Of a stretch of DNA of 64,000 nucleotides, positions 1 through 10,097 are shown piece by piece; the first letter of the stretch is position 1; each line of letters starts with the position of its first letter. The position numbers and the translations under genes are program-made. Under the pieces are notes generated by a model. The model was given only the letters and a program-made list of their open reading frames with translations, was not told the DNA's origin and ran no database searches. This DNA is from Salegentibacter sediminis (GTDB taxonomy: Bacteria; Bacteroidota; Bacteroidia; Flavobacteriales; Flavobacteriaceae): positions 558,001 to 622,000 of the forward strand of contig NZ_MSJR01000001.1 in NCBI RefSeq assembly GCF_002078605.1, read 5' to 3'.

Positions 1-1002
1 AAAATACCCTATCACTATTTCCGGGGACTATCCATTTTATTTCTGCCGGTAGTAATCGTACTCTTATTATATACAGCGTTTCAGGGGACCATTATTGACG
101 GTGCAAACGCCAACCGTTGGATACAAATACCGGTTCTAGGAGTTTCATTTCAATCGTCTACCCTGGCTTCGGTGGTTTTGATGGTTTACGTAGCTCGTTA
201 CTTATCTAAAATGACCCACAAAACCTTAACATTTAAGGAGTCTATTTTACCGCTTTGGGTGCCTGTGGGTTTGGTTTTAATGCTAATTTTGCCGGCTAAT
301 TTTTCCACTACAGCCATTATATTCAGTATGGTTCTGGTATTGATGTTCTTAGGGGGGTATCCTGCAAAATATCTCGGTATTATAGTCGCGGCAGGATTAC
401 TCTTGCTCACTATGTTCATTCTAACAGCAAAAGCTTTTCCCGGACTTTTACCTAACAGGGTAGATACCTGGGCAAGTAGGATTGAGAATTTTTCGAATGA
501 TGAAGATACTGAAGCCGACTATCAAATCGAAAAAGCGAAGATCGCTATCGCTCGTGGTGGAATAACAGGTACGGGAATTGGGAAAAGCGTACAGCGCAAT
601 TTTTTACCCCAGTCCTCTTCCGATTTTATTTATGCGATAATAGTTGAGGAAATGGGATTGATAGGAGCATTTGGCGTAATGAGTGCATACCTGATGCTGC
701 TTTTCCGAATAATAATTGTGGCAACCAAAGCCAACACAATGTTTGGGAAACTGGTTGTCATGGGGGTGGGTTTACCAATAATTTTCCAGGCGCTCATCAA
801 TATGGCGGTGGCGGTAGAATTGTTTCCGGTTACCGGGCAAACCCTGCCTTTAATCAGTAGTGGAGGAACCTCGATTTGGATGACCTGTATGGCCCTGGGG
901 ATTATCCTTAGCGTTAGCGCCAAAAGGGAAGAAATTAAAGAAGCTGAAGAGCGATTAAACGAAGAAGAAAATCCGCTTGATATTTTAAGCGAAGCGATAT
1001 AA
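1..1002 (+). CDS. ftsW: Cell division protein FtsW (SEDS glycosyltransferase), 5' end cut
   Basis: FtsW polymerises lipid II into glycan strands at the septum with a cognate class B PBP. The reading frame is open from base 1, so the N-terminal part lies outside the window and 333 residues are visible. Several hydrophobic membrane segments are seen. Near the C-terminus is the SEDS signature P-L-I-S-S-G-G-T-S, preceded by the conserved PVTGQTLP stretch. The C-terminal tail is acidic and cytoplasmic ([16 protein letters not shown]). murG starts 1 base after the stop, so the two are co-transcribed. RodA is the paralogous alternative, but the position before murG-murC-ftsQAZ decides for FtsW. Confidence 0.95.
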   Translation, partial: KIPYHYFRGLSILFLPVVIVLLLYTAFQGTIIDGANANRWIQIPVLGVSFQSSTLASVVLMVYVARYLSKMTHKTLTFKESILPLWVPVGLVLMLILPANFSTTAIIFSMVLVLMFLGGYPAKYLGIIVAAGLLLLTMFILTAKAFPGLLPNRVDTWASRIENFSNDEDTEADYQIEKAKIAIARGGITGTGIGKSVQRNFLPQSSSDFIYAIIVEEMGLIGAFGVMSAYLMLLFRIIIVATKANTMFGKLVVMGVGLPIIFQALINMAVAVELFPVTGQTLPLISSGGTSIWMTCMALGIILSVSAKREEIKEAEERLNEEENPLDILSEAI

Positions 1003-1003
1003 A

Positions 1004-2098
1004 ATGAAAAAAGACCTACGCGTCATATTATCTGGAGGAGGCACAGGAGGCCATATTTATCCGGCGATTGCAATCGCCGACGAGATAAAAAGGCGGTATC
1101 CTGAAGCTGAATTCCTCTTTGTAGGTGCGAAGGATAGAATGGAGATGGAAAAAGTGCCCCAGGCGGGGTATAAAATCGAGGGTTTATGGATAAGTGGAAT
1201 TCAACGGAAAATTAGTCTAAAAAACCTTGCTTTTCCTTTTAAGCTGCTTAGTAGCCTGAGTAAATCCCGAAAAATAATAAAGGATTTTAAACCAGATGTG
1301 GTGATCGGGACCGGTGGTTTCGCCAGCGGACCTTTACTGAAAGTGGCGAGTTCGCAGAATATTTCAACCTTGATTCAGGAACAAAATTCCTATCCTGGAA
1401 TTACCAACCGGCTTCTTTCAAAGAGGGTGGACAGAATATGCGCGGCCTACGAAGAGGTGAAACGCTTTTTCCCTGCCGAAAAGACGGTAATAACAGGTAA
1501 CCCGGTTAGGCAGGATCTGTTGGAGGTTAATTCAAAAAGAGCTGAGGCCCGGAATTATTTTAAACTTGACCCTACAAAGAAAACAGCCTTAGTTCTTGGC
1601 GGAAGCCTTGGCGCGAGAAGGATCAATCAATTGATCGAGCAATATGCTGAAGAATTTGAAAAAAGAGAAATTCAATTGATCTGGCAAACGGGGAAATTGT
1701 ATTTCAGTGAATATAAAAAGTACAACGGGAAATTTGTACAAACTCACGAATTTCTGAATAGGATGGACCTTGCCTATGCCGCTGCCGATGTGATTATTTC
1801 ACGAGCCGGTGCCATTAGCGTTTCAGAATTATGCATTGTCGGAAAACCGGTACTATTCATTCCATCGCCCAATGTGGCCGAAGATCATCAGGCGAAAAAT
1901 GCACGCTCAGTTTCAGAGAAGGATGCCGCATTAATGTTGACTGAAAAAGAGCTTGACGAAAACTTTGAATCCGATTTTTTTGGCCTGCTTAATTCAGAAG
2001 AGAAACAAGAGAAATTAAGTCGAAATATTAAGGAATTGGCTTTGCCCAACGCAACTTCAGCAATAGTTGATGAAGTAGAAAAACTGATAAAGAAATAA
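1004..2098 (+). CDS. murG: UDP-GlcNAc:undecaprenyl-PP-MurNAc-pentapeptide GlcNAc transferase
   Basis: MurG adds GlcNAc to lipid I on the inner face of the membrane to make lipid II. The 364-residue length is normal. The N-terminal Rossmann half carries the G-rich loop GGGTGGH (residues 11-17), and [10 protein letters not shown] follows near residue 100. The C-terminal GT-B half has [13 protein letters not shown] for the phosphate loop and the donor-site region [17 protein letters not shown], ending in the conserved EDHQAKNA. It sits between ftsW (1 base upstream) and murC (1 base downstream) in a tight operon. Confidence 0.97.
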   Translation: MKKDLRVILSGGGTGGHIYPAIAIADEIKRRYPEAEFLFVGAKDRMEMEKVPQAGYKIEGLWISGIQRKISLKNLAFPFKLLSSLSKSRKIIKDFKPDVVIGTGGFASGPLLKVASSQNISTLIQEQNSYPGITNRLLSKRVDRICAAYEEVKRFFPAEKTVITGNPVRQDLLEVNSKRAEARNYFKLDPTKKTALVLGGSLGARRINQLIEQYAEEFEKREIQLIWQTGKLYFSEYKKYNGKFVQTHEFLNRMDLAYAAADVIISRAGAISVSELCIVGKPVLFIPSPNVAEDHQAKNARSVSEKDAALMLTEKELDENFESDFFGLLNSEEKQEKLSRNIKELALPNATSAIVDEVEKLIKK

Positions 2099-2099
2099 G

Positions 2100-3458
2100 G
2101 TGATAGAATTAAACCAAATAAAAAACATTTATTTTATCGGCATTGGCGGAATAGGGATGAGTGCCCTCGCGCGTTATTTCAAATTCCAGGGGAAAAACGT
2201 AGCCGGTTACGATAGAACTTCCACGCCGCTTACCAGAACTCTGGAGAGCGAAGGTATTCAGGTGGTTTATGATGAAGCGGTAGCCAGCATTCCAGATAAT
2301 TTCACACATCTTGAAGGTACCCTGGTGGTTTATACTCCCGCTATTCCAAAGGAACATAAGCAGTGGCTATATTTTATTAGCAGGGAATTTCCTTTAAAAA
2401 AGCGGGCTGAGGTTTTAGGTCTTATCTCTAAAGGAAAGAACACCCTTGCCGTGGCAGGAACTCACGGGAAAACCACAACTACGGCAATTCTAGGTCATTT
2501 ATTAAAAGAAACAGGGGCTCCCGTTACAGGTTTCCTGGGCGGAATTAGTGAGGATATTCAGAGCAATCTTATCCTGAAAGGAGATGAAGTGATCGTGGTG
2601 GAAGCCGATGAGTTTGATCGCTCGTTTATGCAGCTTTCACCAAATATCGCAGCGATAACTTCTATGGATGCCGATCATCTCGATATTTACGGGGAAAAAG
2701 AAGAACTTGAAAAAACATTTAGGGATTTTGCAGCTTTGATTCCGGAAACAGGAACGCTCTTTGTGAAAAATGAACTTCCGATTGCAGGAACAACTTTAGG
2801 GATTGAAGATGATGCCGATTATGCGGCAACCGATATAAAAATTGATAATGGTACCTATCATTTCAATTTAAGAACCCCAAAAGAGATAATAAAAGATTTA
2901 AAATTTAATCTACCCGGCAAACACAATTTGCTTAATGCTATAACAGCCCTGGCGATGGCTATTCAATACGGCTCCCCAACCGATGAACAACTCGCCAGGG
3001 CTTTATATAGCTTCAAAGGTGTGCGGCGTAGATTTACCTATAAAATAAAAACCGATGATTTGGTGCTCATCGATGATTATGCACATCATCCCGCAGAGAT
3101 AGAAGCGGTGCACCAGGCGGTAAGAGAAATGCATCCCGGGAAAAAGGTGCTCGCTGTATTTCAGCCACACTTATTCAGTAGAACCCGTGATTTTGGAGAT
3201 GAATTTGCCAAAAGCCTGGCGAAATTTGATGAATTGTTGTTGCTGGATATATATCCTGCCCGCGAAGAACCCATTGAAGGCATTAATTCAGTGTGGTTAT
3301 TTGATCAGATAAAGATGAATTCCAAAAAGTTGATCACTAAAGAGCAGCTTTCAGAAGAGGTGAAAAAAAGCGATGCCGGGGTGATCGTAATGATGGGTGC
3401 CGGGGATATTGGAGAAGAAGTAGAACCTTTAAAAAAGCTTCTGCAAAATGAAAACTAA
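2100..3458 (+). CDS. murC: UDP-N-acetylmuramate--L-alanine ligase
   Basis: MurC attaches L-alanine to UDP-MurNAc, the first step of stem-peptide synthesis, using ATP. The start is GTG, one base after the murG stop. The N-terminal Mur ligase domain has the dinucleotide-type loop GIGGIGMSALA (about 14-24). The central ATP-binding loop is AGTHGKTTT (119-127). The Mg-binding region EADEFDRSF and the C-terminal domain with DDYAHHPAEIEA and FQPHLFSRT follow. Length 452 is typical. The 3' end overlaps ftsQ by 11 bases, suggesting translational coupling. Confidence 0.97.
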   Translation: MIELNQIKNIYFIGIGGIGMSALARYFKFQGKNVAGYDRTSTPLTRTLESEGIQVVYDEAVASIPDNFTHLEGTLVVYTPAIPKEHKQWLYFISREFPLKKRAEVLGLISKGKNTLAVAGTHGKTTTTAILGHLLKETGAPVTGFLGGISEDIQSNLILKGDEVIVVEADEFDRSFMQLSPNIAAITSMDADHLDIYGEKEELEKTFRDFAALIPETGTLFVKNELPIAGTTLGIEDDADYAATDIKIDNGTYHFNLRTPKEIIKDLKFNLPGKHNLLNAITALAMAIQYGSPTDEQLARALYSFKGVRRRFTYKIKTDDLVLIDDYAHHPAEIEAVHQAVREMHPGKKVLAVFQPHLFSRTRDFGDEFAKSLAKFDELLLLDIYPAREEPIEGINSVWLFDQIKMNSKKLITKEQLSEEVKKSDAGVIVMMGAGDIGEEVEPLKKLLQNEN

Positions 3459-4164
3459 GATGAGCTACATAAAAGGCTTGTTTTTGCTGGTGTTGGTGGC
3501 CTTTTTATATGGTTTTGCCGAACACCGTCACAAATCCCGTAAGATCAGTGAGCTAAACATTGAATTTTTGGAGGATGAAAATCTCTATGTTACTGAGGAA
3601 GCGGTTAATAAGTTGTTAATACAAAATAATCTGGGGCTTACGAGCATAGATAAAGAAACTTTAGATTTGAATAAGGTGGAAATCCTACTGAAGAACCACG
3701 ATATGATTGAAAATGCAGAAGTTTACCTGAATCTGGACGGCAAACTCAAAGCCGATATCAGTCAGCGGAAACCAATTGGGCGTGTAGTTGGAAATTCTTC
3801 ATTCTACCTGGACAAAAACGGACAGGTAATGCCTCTTTCGCCTTATTATTCGGCCAGAGTGCCGTTGCTTTTCGGGTTTGATGATAGCAATGTTTCGGAG
3901 GTATACCCGTTGTTGAATTACATAAAGAACGATAAATTTTTAACTCAGCATATTACAGGTATAAACAGAATGAACGGCGGGAAATTTGAGCTGGAAATGC
4001 GCAAACTGGATTTTAGTGTGTATTTCGGGAAGGCTGAAAATATTCCTTTGAAGTTCAACAATTTCAAGGTCTTTTATAAAAAAGCACTTAAAGACGATAA
4101 ACTGGATGCCTATAAAAAAGTGAACTTACAATTTGGAAATCAGGTTGTTTGCACGAAAAAATAA
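3448..4164 (+). CDS. ftsQ: Cell division protein FtsQ/DivIB
   Basis: FtsQ is a bitopic scaffold of the divisome. The 238-residue protein has a short cytoplasmic N-terminus, one membrane segment (about residues 8-23) and a periplasmic region that starts with a POTRA-like segment (ISELNIEFLEDENLYVTEEAVNKLL) and continues into a beta-rich domain with the FtsQ-like stretch NSSFYLDKNGQVMPLS. Sequence conservation of this family is low, so the call rests on topology, that motif and position between murC and ftsA. The start overlaps the murC end by 11 bases; ftsA begins 3 bases after its stop. Confidence 0.93.
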   Translation: MKTKMSYIKGLFLLVLVAFLYGFAEHRHKSRKISELNIEFLEDENLYVTEEAVNKLLIQNNLGLTSIDKETLDLNKVEILLKNHDMIENAEVYLNLDGKLKADISQRKPIGRVVGNSSFYLDKNGQVMPLSPYYSARVPLLFGFDDSNVSEVYPLLNYIKNDKFLTQHITGINRMNGGKFELEMRKLDFSVYFGKAENIPLKFNNFKVFYKKALKDDKLDAYKKVNLQFGNQVVCTKK

Positions 4165-4167
4165 ATT

Positions 4168-5526
4168 ATGGAACAAAGCGACATTGCAGTAGGATTAGAT
4201 ATAGGGACCACGAAGATCGTGGCTATGATAGGTCGTAAAAACGAATACGGCAAAGTAGAGATCGTGGGGATTGGGAAATCCAAAAGTTTGGGTGTACACC
4301 GCGGGGTGGTGAACAATATTACCCAAACAATCCAATCTATTCAGCAAGCCATTCAGGAGGCAGAGGCCGATTCCGGATTAAAGATAAAAGATGTGGTAGT
4401 TGGCATTGCCGGGCAACACATCCGAAGCCTTCAACACAGCGATTATATTACACGTCCAAACCCCGATGAGGTTATTGACGCCGACGATATTCATACCCTT
4501 TGTAACCAGGTGCATAAACTGGTGATGTTGCCGGGCGAGGAGATTATCCACGTGCTGCCACAGGAATACAAAGTTGATGGGCAGGCAGAGATCAAAGAGC
4601 CAATCGGGATGTATGGCGGTCGGTTAGAAGCTAATTTCCACGTGGTGGTTGGGCAGGTTTCTTCTATCAGGAATATTGGACGTTGTGTAAAAAGCGCCGG
4701 TTTGGAACTTTCGGCAGTGACCCTGGAGCCATTGGCTTCGGCAAATGCCGTATTGAGTCAGGAAGAGAAAGAGGCCGGGGTGGCCCTAATCGATATAGGA
4801 GGGGGAACTACCGATCTTGCGATCTTTAAAGATGGAATTATTCGACATACCGCGGTTATTCCATTCGGTGGAAATGTGATCACAGAAGATATCAAAGAAG
4901 GTTGTTCGATCATAGAAAAACAAGCTGAATTGCTGAAAATAAAATTCGGGTCGGCCTGGCCGGGAGAAAATAAGGACAATGAGATTGTTTCCATTCCGGG
5001 ATTACGCGGAAGGGAACCCAAGGAAATTACCCTGAAGAATCTTTCAAAGATAATTCACGCGAGGGTAGTTGAAATTATAGAGCAGGTTTACCTGGAGATT
5101 AAGAACTACGGTCACGAAGAACAAAAGAAAAAATTAATAGCCGGAATGGTACTTACCGGTGGAGGTGCACAACTTAAGCATATCAAGCAACTCGCCGAGT
5201 ACATTACCGGAATGGATACCAGAATAGGCTTTCCTAACGAGCACCTTGCCGGAACAAATGATTCTGAAACTACAAGTCCTGTATATGCCACAGCGGTTGG
5301 ATTAGTAATGAACAGTTTGGAACATGGAGCCAAAAAGTTTCAGGAGGAAGCCGTGCTTAAGAGCAAGGAACAACGAGAAGAAGAGCTTAAGGAAAGCTTT
5401 GATGAGGAAATTGAAAACAAAGAAGACCTGAAACCAGATCCACATGCCCCGGGAAAACATACCCGCAAAAGTATTTTTGATAAGTGGGCAGAGAAGTTTA
5501 AAGATTTTTTAGATAACGCAGAGTAA
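4168..5526 (+). CDS. ftsA: Cell division protein FtsA (actin-like membrane tether)
   Basis: FtsA is an actin-fold ATPase that anchors FtsZ filaments to the membrane. Phosphate 1 motif GLDIGTTKIVAMIG is at residues 9-22; phosphate 2 ALIDIGGGTTDLAIF is near 205-220; the adenosine motif LTGGGAQL is near 330. Between the first two lies the SHS2-type 1C domain. After a charged Glu/Lys linker the C-terminus ends in an amphipathic helix (KSIFDKWAEKFKDFLDN), the expected membrane-targeting sequence. Length 452 is slightly longer than the E. coli protein because of the linker. ftsZ begins 27 bases downstream. Confidence 0.97.
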   Translation: MEQSDIAVGLDIGTTKIVAMIGRKNEYGKVEIVGIGKSKSLGVHRGVVNNITQTIQSIQQAIQEAEADSGLKIKDVVVGIAGQHIRSLQHSDYITRPNPDEVIDADDIHTLCNQVHKLVMLPGEEIIHVLPQEYKVDGQAEIKEPIGMYGGRLEANFHVVVGQVSSIRNIGRCVKSAGLELSAVTLEPLASANAVLSQEEKEAGVALIDIGGGTTDLAIFKDGIIRHTAVIPFGGNVITEDIKEGCSIIEKQAELLKIKFGSAWPGENKDNEIVSIPGLRGREPKEITLKNLSKIIHARVVEIIEQVYLEIKNYGHEEQKKKLIAGMVLTGGGAQLKHIKQLAEYITGMDTRIGFPNEHLAGTNDSETTSPVYATAVGLVMNSLEHGAKKFQEEAVLKSKEQREEELKESFDEEIENKEDLKPDPHAPGKHTRKSIFDKWAEKFKDFLDNAE

Positions 5527-5553
5527 AAAGAGAGAACCAGTAAAACAGAATTT

Positions 5554-7539
5554 ATGAGCAGTACAGAATTCGGAAACATAGCATTCGATTTACCAAAGAA
5601 TCAATCGAACGTCATAAAAGTTATTGGTGTAGGCGGCGGCGGAAGCAACGCCATAAATCACATGTTCCAGCTGGGAATAAAAGGAGTAGATTTCGTTATC
5701 TGCAATACCGATTCCCAGGCCCTGGAAAACAGTCCGGTTCCTAACAAGATCCAGTTAGGGGTAAGCCTTACCGAAGGTCTTGGAGCAGGAGCAAACCCGG
5801 AAATTGGTCAGCAGGCAGCTGTAGAGAGTTTTGACGAGATCAAGCAAATGCTCGACACAAATACCAAAATGGTGTTTATCACCGCCGGGATGGGTGGTGG
5901 TACCGGTACGGGTGCGGCCCCGGTGATCGCCAAACAAGCTAAAGAAATGGATATCCTAACTGTGGGTATCGTAACCATCCCTTTTCAGTTTGAAGGCAAA
6001 ATGAGAAACGAGCAAGCACAGATAGGGGTGGAAAGACTTCGCAGTCATGTAGATTCCCTTATCGTGATCAACAATAATAAACTTAGAGAGGTATATGGAA
6101 ACCTTGGATTTAAAGCCGGTTTCTCAAAGGCCGATGAAGTTCTTGCCACCGCTTCCAGAGGAATAGCCGAGGTAATTACCCACCACTATACTCAAAACAT
6201 TGACCTTAGGGATGCTAAAACAGTCTTAAGCAATAGTGGAACTGCAATAATGGGATCGGCGCAGGCTACTGGTGCCAGTAGGGCGCAAGATGCTATTAGC
6301 AAAGCCCTGGACTCTCCATTGTTAAACGACAACAAAATTACAGGTGCCCAAAACGTACTACTGCTAATCGTTTCGGGATCTGAAGAGATTACTATTGATG
6401 AGATCGGTGAAATTAACGATCACATCCAGGCCGAAGCCGGGCATAGTGCCAATATTATTATGGGTGTGGGAGAAGATGAAGCCTTGGATGAAGCCATTTC
6501 GGTAACTATCATCGCTACGGGGTTTAATGTAGAGCAACAGAATGAAATTGTAAATACTGAAGCTAAAAAAATAATTCATACTCTTGAGGACGATCAAAGG
6601 GCTGAGCAGGATCTTAATCCCAAAAGAACAGGTGGACTTTCTTCTGTAAATAAGCCTGTAAATGAGGTAAAAAACGAAGAACAGCCACCAAAGCAAAAGA
6701 TCGTCCATACACTAGATGACAGCCTGGAAGAAGTGGACGAGGTGGGTAACATACAGACTAAGGAAGATGAGCTGCTAAAAACTCCCCAGGCAGCCAGAGA
6801 CCTGGAAGTTACTTATGATGAGGTGAACCCCGATGATTTTATTATCAATGAAACTTCAGAAGAAGTAAATAGCCTGGATGAAAATACAGCTGGAGAAGAA
6901 AAATCTGAAAGTGAGGAACAAATAATGTTCACTTTTGATTTTCCGTTGAACAATCAACAGGAAGAGAAGCCGAAGAAGGAAACTTCTTCTGAAAGCTCTT
7001 CAGCTAAAAAACAGGAACCAGAAGTTAAAAAACACGATCTTTTTGAGAGCTCCAGAGAGATAGAGGTTAATGAACCGGTAGAAATTGTTCCTGTGACCGA
7101 AAGTTCGGCACGTGGGGTTAAGAGATACAGCCTTGACGATTATATGGAATTGGAGCGCTCTCTTGAGCATTCTAAGGTTTCTAAAAAAGAAGAGCCAAAA
7201 GATGAGACCATAGCTTTTGAAAAGAAAACTGTGGCCCCACAGCCGGAAACAGAGAAAAAGGATAACGAAGATCCCTTCAATAATCCTATTTCAGAAGTGT
7301 TAATTGAACGCGCAGCCGAGAGGAGAGCCAAAATGAAGGAGTTTAATTATAAATTTAGAAGCAATGCGGCTCAGGTCGATGAATTTGAAAAGCAACCCGC
7401 TTATAAAAGACAGGGTGTAGACCTTGATCAGAACAGGCCAGGAGAAGAAAAATTATCCCGTACCAGCCTGGGTAAAGATGAAAATGACGAACTACATTTC
7501 AGAAGGAATAATTCTTTTCTTCACGATAATGTAGACTAA
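5554..7539 (+). CDS. ftsZ: Cell division GTPase FtsZ with long C-terminal linker
   Basis: FtsZ is the tubulin-like GTPase that forms the Z ring. The GTPase core covers about residues 18-340, with GVGGGGSNA at 25-33, the tubulin signature GGGTGTG at 114-120, and the T7 synergy region [14 protein letters not shown]. The remaining roughly 320 residues are an acidic, low-complexity Glu/Lys linker, much longer than the roughly 50-residue linker of E. coli. Two islands in the tail look ordered: [16 protein letters not shown] around 515-530, and the C-terminal block beginning [20 protein letters not shown]. Long FtsZ tails are usual in Flavobacteriaceae. It ends the dcw operon before a strong terminator. 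Confidence 0.97.
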   Translation: MSSTEFGNIAFDLPKNQSNVIKVIGVGGGGSNAINHMFQLGIKGVDFVICNTDSQALENSPVPNKIQLGVSLTEGLGAGANPEIGQQAAVESFDEIKQMLDTNTKMVFITAGMGGGTGTGAAPVIAKQAKEMDILTVGIVTIPFQFEGKMRNEQAQIGVERLRSHVDSLIVINNNKLREVYGNLGFKAGFSKADEVLATASRGIAEVITHHYTQNIDLRDAKTVLSNSGTAIMGSAQATGASRAQDAISKALDSPLLNDNKITGAQNVLLLIVSGSEEITIDEIGEINDHIQAEAGHSANIIMGVGEDEALDEAISVTIIATGFNVEQQNEIVNTEAKKIIHTLEDDQRAEQDLNPKRTGGLSSVNKPVNEVKNEEQPPKQKIVHTLDDSLEEVDEVGNIQTKEDELLKTPQAARDLEVTYDEVNPDDFIINETSEEVNSLDENTAGEEKSESEEQIMFTFDFPLNNQQEEKPKKETSSESSSAKKQEPEVKKHDLFESSREIEVNEPVEIVPVTESSARGVKRYSLDDYMELERSLEHSKVSKKEEPKDETIAFEKKTVAPQPETEKKDNEDPFNNPISEVLIERAAERRAKMKEFNYKFRSNAAQVDEFEKQPAYKRQGVDLDQNRPGEEKLSRTSLGKDENDELHFRRNNSFLHDNVD

Positions 7540-7560
7540 GCTTTCTAATAACTGCTCATA

Positions 7561-7588
7561 AAAAAAGGTGCCCTAAGGCACCTTTTTT
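7561..7588. terminator. Bidirectional intrinsic terminator after ftsZ
   Basis: A perfect 12-bp inverted repeat (AAAAAAGGTGCC ... GGCACCTTTTTT) with a CTAA loop. The A-tract and T-tract make it functional on both strands, ending the dcw operon from the left and the minus-strand small membrane protein gene from the right. Confidence 0.93.
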
Positions 7589-7606
7589 GTTTTTCAGGAT
7601 TGAAAC

Positions 7607-7807
7607 TTAATGTTTCTCTGCTTCAATATCTTCGGTATCTTTTCGTCTTTTAATCAGGGAAATTCCTGCCAAAAAGAATATGAATCCAATTATGGTTAGG
7701 GCCCAGGGATGCAGCATTAAAGCAATACTGCCAAATATTCCCAGAATACCCATAACCAGTGCGATTGCACCGCCAACAGTCATAATGATTCCTAAGATTT
7801 TAATCAT
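7607..7807 (-). CDS. Small two-helix membrane protein, unknown function
   Basis: The 66-residue product has two predicted membrane helices: ILGIIMTVGGAIALVMGILG near 4-23, and a second of about residues 30-50 (PWALTIIGFIFFLAGISLI). A charged cytoplasmic-type tail (KRRKDTEDIEAEKH) follows. No catalytic motif is seen and no function can be assigned. On the minus strand, a near-consensus -7 element (AATCTTTG, positions 7848-7841) lies about 35 bases upstream, so it probably has its own promoter and shares the ftsZ terminator. Confidence 0.7.
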   Translation of the reverse strand: MIKILGIIMTVGGAIALVMGILGIFGSIALMLHPWALTIIGFIFFLAGISLIKRRKDTEDIEAEKH

Positions 7808-7947
7808 AACATAGTGTTTTGGTTAGAGTATAAAGTTACTCAAAGATTTTAGACAGGGGGTATCATTAACATTTCTTAAGGATTGACTCTTAAAGGTTTC
7901 GGGTCGCTTTAACTTTTCTGAAAAGCAAGAAATTCCTTTAATCGAAA

Positions 7948-8505
7948 TTAATCCCAATAGATCATAAAGTATTTAATCTTCGCATCATCCGGTATTTGAG
8001 AGGCCCGAATTCTGGAGTCGGTGTCATAACGCAAATTGGAGGGAAGCTCCTTTTTGTCTATAGTGATATAGGCATTAATCTCATCGAGGAATACTACTGC
8101 GGCATTTAGCGTGTTTTCTATTCTGGAGATGTTGTAATTCTCTACAATATCTTTAAAGGTGCTTTCTATATTAAGGCCCGCTTTGGTTTCATAACGGGGG
8201 TCCAATATCCTTATATACCCAATAGTGCTTGTAGAATCAAATTCCTGTAGGGGTTCTAAAATAAGAAGTGGCTTGCCCCCCTTTTCAAAAATCTTGATCT
8301 CATCGGTAGAACGCAATTGTTGTTCCCCGCTGGTTTGAGTAATGATGGAATCCTGAGGGAATATGGAGTCTAATTTATTTATTCTAAGGTCTTTTTTAAT
8401 TGACCCCACCTGCGTGGCGGTGATCAGGAAAGGATTGTCTTCATCTTTTTGACAGGAAATAATACTTATCGCTAAAATTAAGATTAATAAGAATTTACTT
8501 TTCAT
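7948..8505 (-). CDS. Secreted lipoprotein with surface-export signal, unknown function
   Basis: The 185-residue protein begins with a lipoprotein signal peptide ending ISIIS|C, so Cys19 would be lipidated. The residues after the Cys, QKDED, fit the lipoprotein export signal (QK followed by acidic residues) described for Capnocytophaga, which predicts display on the cell surface. The rest is a mixed alpha/beta region with no motif I recognise. It follows the HerA-like ATPase gene by 16 bases on the same strand and may be co-transcribed. Function unknown. Confidence 0.75.
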   Translation of the reverse strand: MKSKFLLILILAISIISCQKDEDNPFLITATQVGSIKKDLRINKLDSIFPQDSIITQTSGEQQLRSTDEIKIFEKGGKPLLILEPLQEFDSTSTIGYIRILDPRYETKAGLNIESTFKDIVENYNISRIENTLNAAVVFLDEINAYITIDKKELPSNLRYDTDSRIRASQIPDDAKIKYFMIYWD

Positions 8506-8521
8506 ATGGGTTTATTGATTT

Positions 8522-10057
8522 TTATTTTAATAATTTATTCAGAATTCCCATTGCTCCCCTAATAAAGGAGGCGCTGGTCAATACTTTGATTATTGCTCCC
8601 TCGGTTTTATTTTTGTTTCGGGTGCCCCGGTCACTTCCCGAGGCTTCTTTTTGCCGTTTTAAGTCTTCTTCTTTTGCTTTTTCCTTTGCCTTGTCTGCCT
8701 CAGCTTCTTCTATTTTTTTATTCAGAAGTTCGTAGGCGCTTTCCCGGTCTATCTCTTCATTATATTTTTTCCTTAAAGCCGAAGAAAATATCTTTTCTTC
8801 CAATTCTGAATCACTGAGTACATCCATTCTGCTCATTGGGGCTCTAAGCATAGTTGCAGCGAGGGGGGAAGGTCTTCCTTTTTCATCCAGTGCCGAAACC
8901 AAAGCTTCCCCAATTCCTAACGAGGTTAATTCGGTTTTGGTATCGTAAAAATCCGAAAGAGGATAATTCTCGGCGGTTAATTTTATCGCTTTTCTGTCTT
9001 TGGCAGTGAAAGCTCTAAGCGCATGCTGGATTTTTAACCCTAGCTGTCCTAAAACTTCTGAAGGCACATCGGTGGGGTTCTGAGTGACAAAATAAAGACC
9101 AACTCCTTTTGAGCGAATCAACTTTACGATACTTTCTATCTGATCTAAAAGTGCATCTGAAGCATTTTTAAAGATAAGATGAGCCTCGTCTATAAACAGC
9201 ACAAGTTTAGGTTTATCGCTGTCTCCTTCTTCAGGAAAAGTGGTGTAAATTTCGGCAAGCAGGCTAAGCATAAAAGTTGAAAATAGCGCAGGTTTATCCT
9301 GAATATCGGTTAAACGCATTACGTTTACATAGCCGTGGCCATTGCTGTCTTTTCTGCAAAGATCCTGCACCTCAAAGGAGCGTTCTCCAAAGAAACGTTC
9401 TGCGCCTTGTTGTTCCAGTGCCACTATCTTTCTAAGAATAGCTCCGGTGGAAGCAGTGGAAATGCGGCCATATTCTTTTTCAAATTCCTCTCTCCCACCA
9501 TCTGTAGCATACTGGATTATTTTTTTCAGGTCTTTTAAATCTAAAAGTGGAAGATGGTGATCATCACAATATTTAAATATTATCGCGAGAATCCCTGCCT
9601 GGGTAGGGGTGACATCCAGAATCCTGGAAAGCAAGACCGGCCCGAATTCACTTACAGTAGCTCTAAGTCTAACCCCATCCTGTTCAGAAATAGTCAGAAA
9701 TTCAACAGGAGAACTGCTGGCCTCAAACGGGAAACCTAACTTTTTATGTCTTTCTTCCAAAAAGTCTCCCCCAGCCGATTTTTCAGCTATTCCGCTCAGG
9801 TCGCCTTTAACATCCATCAATAGTACGGGAACTCCTTTTTCTGAGAGGTTTTCGGCAAGGATTTGCAGGGTTTTGGACTTTCCTGTCCCTGTGGCTCCGG
9901 CGATCAGGCCGTGGCGGTTCATAGTTTTAAGAGGAATTTTAACCGCGGCATCGGCATAGGTCTCCCCTTTGAACATAGCCGCGCCCAGGTGGATGAAATC
10001 CCCCTTGGGACTATAGCCTTCCTGAATATGCTGAATAAAGTCTTCTGATTTTCCCAA
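8522..10057 (-). CDS. HerA-like ATPase, DUF853/YjgR family
   Basis: A cytoplasmic P-loop ATPase of the HerA/FtsK-like class. Walker A GATGTGKS is at residues 54-61; Walker B is KLVLFIDEAHLIF near the middle; FVTQNPTDVP follows. The C-terminal region is a Glu/Lys-rich helix. I chose the TTG at 10057, giving 511 residues starting MGKSEDFIQHIQEGY, because family members align from about this point. The first in-frame ATG (10144) would lie inside the upstream gene and add residues unlike the family. E. coli YjgR is the relative; its role is not well defined. No NurA nuclease partner is adjacent. Confidence 0.88.
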   Translation of the reverse strand: MGKSEDFIQHIQEGYSPKGDFIHLGAAMFKGETYADAAVKIPLKTMNRHGLIAGATGTGKSKTLQILAENLSEKGVPVLLMDVKGDLSGIAEKSAGGDFLEERHKKLGFPFEASSSPVEFLTISEQDGVRLRATVSEFGPVLLSRILDVTPTQAGILAIIFKYCDDHHLPLLDLKDLKKIIQYATDGGREEFEKEYGRISTASTGAILRKIVALEQQGAERFFGERSFEVQDLCRKDSNGHGYVNVMRLTDIQDKPALFSTFMLSLLAEIYTTFPEEGDSDKPKLVLFIDEAHLIFKNASDALLDQIESIVKLIRSKGVGLYFVTQNPTDVPSEVLGQLGLKIQHALRAFTAKDRKAIKLTAENYPLSDFYDTKTELTSLGIGEALVSALDEKGRPSPLAATMLRAPMSRMDVLSDSELEEKIFSSALRKKYNEEIDRESAYELLNKKIEEAEADKAKEKAKEEDLKRQKEASGSDRGTRNKNKTEGAIIKVLTSASFIRGAMGILNKLLK

Positions 10058-10097
10058 GATGGAGTTTTTATAAATGTATAAAAATGTTCTGGAAATC

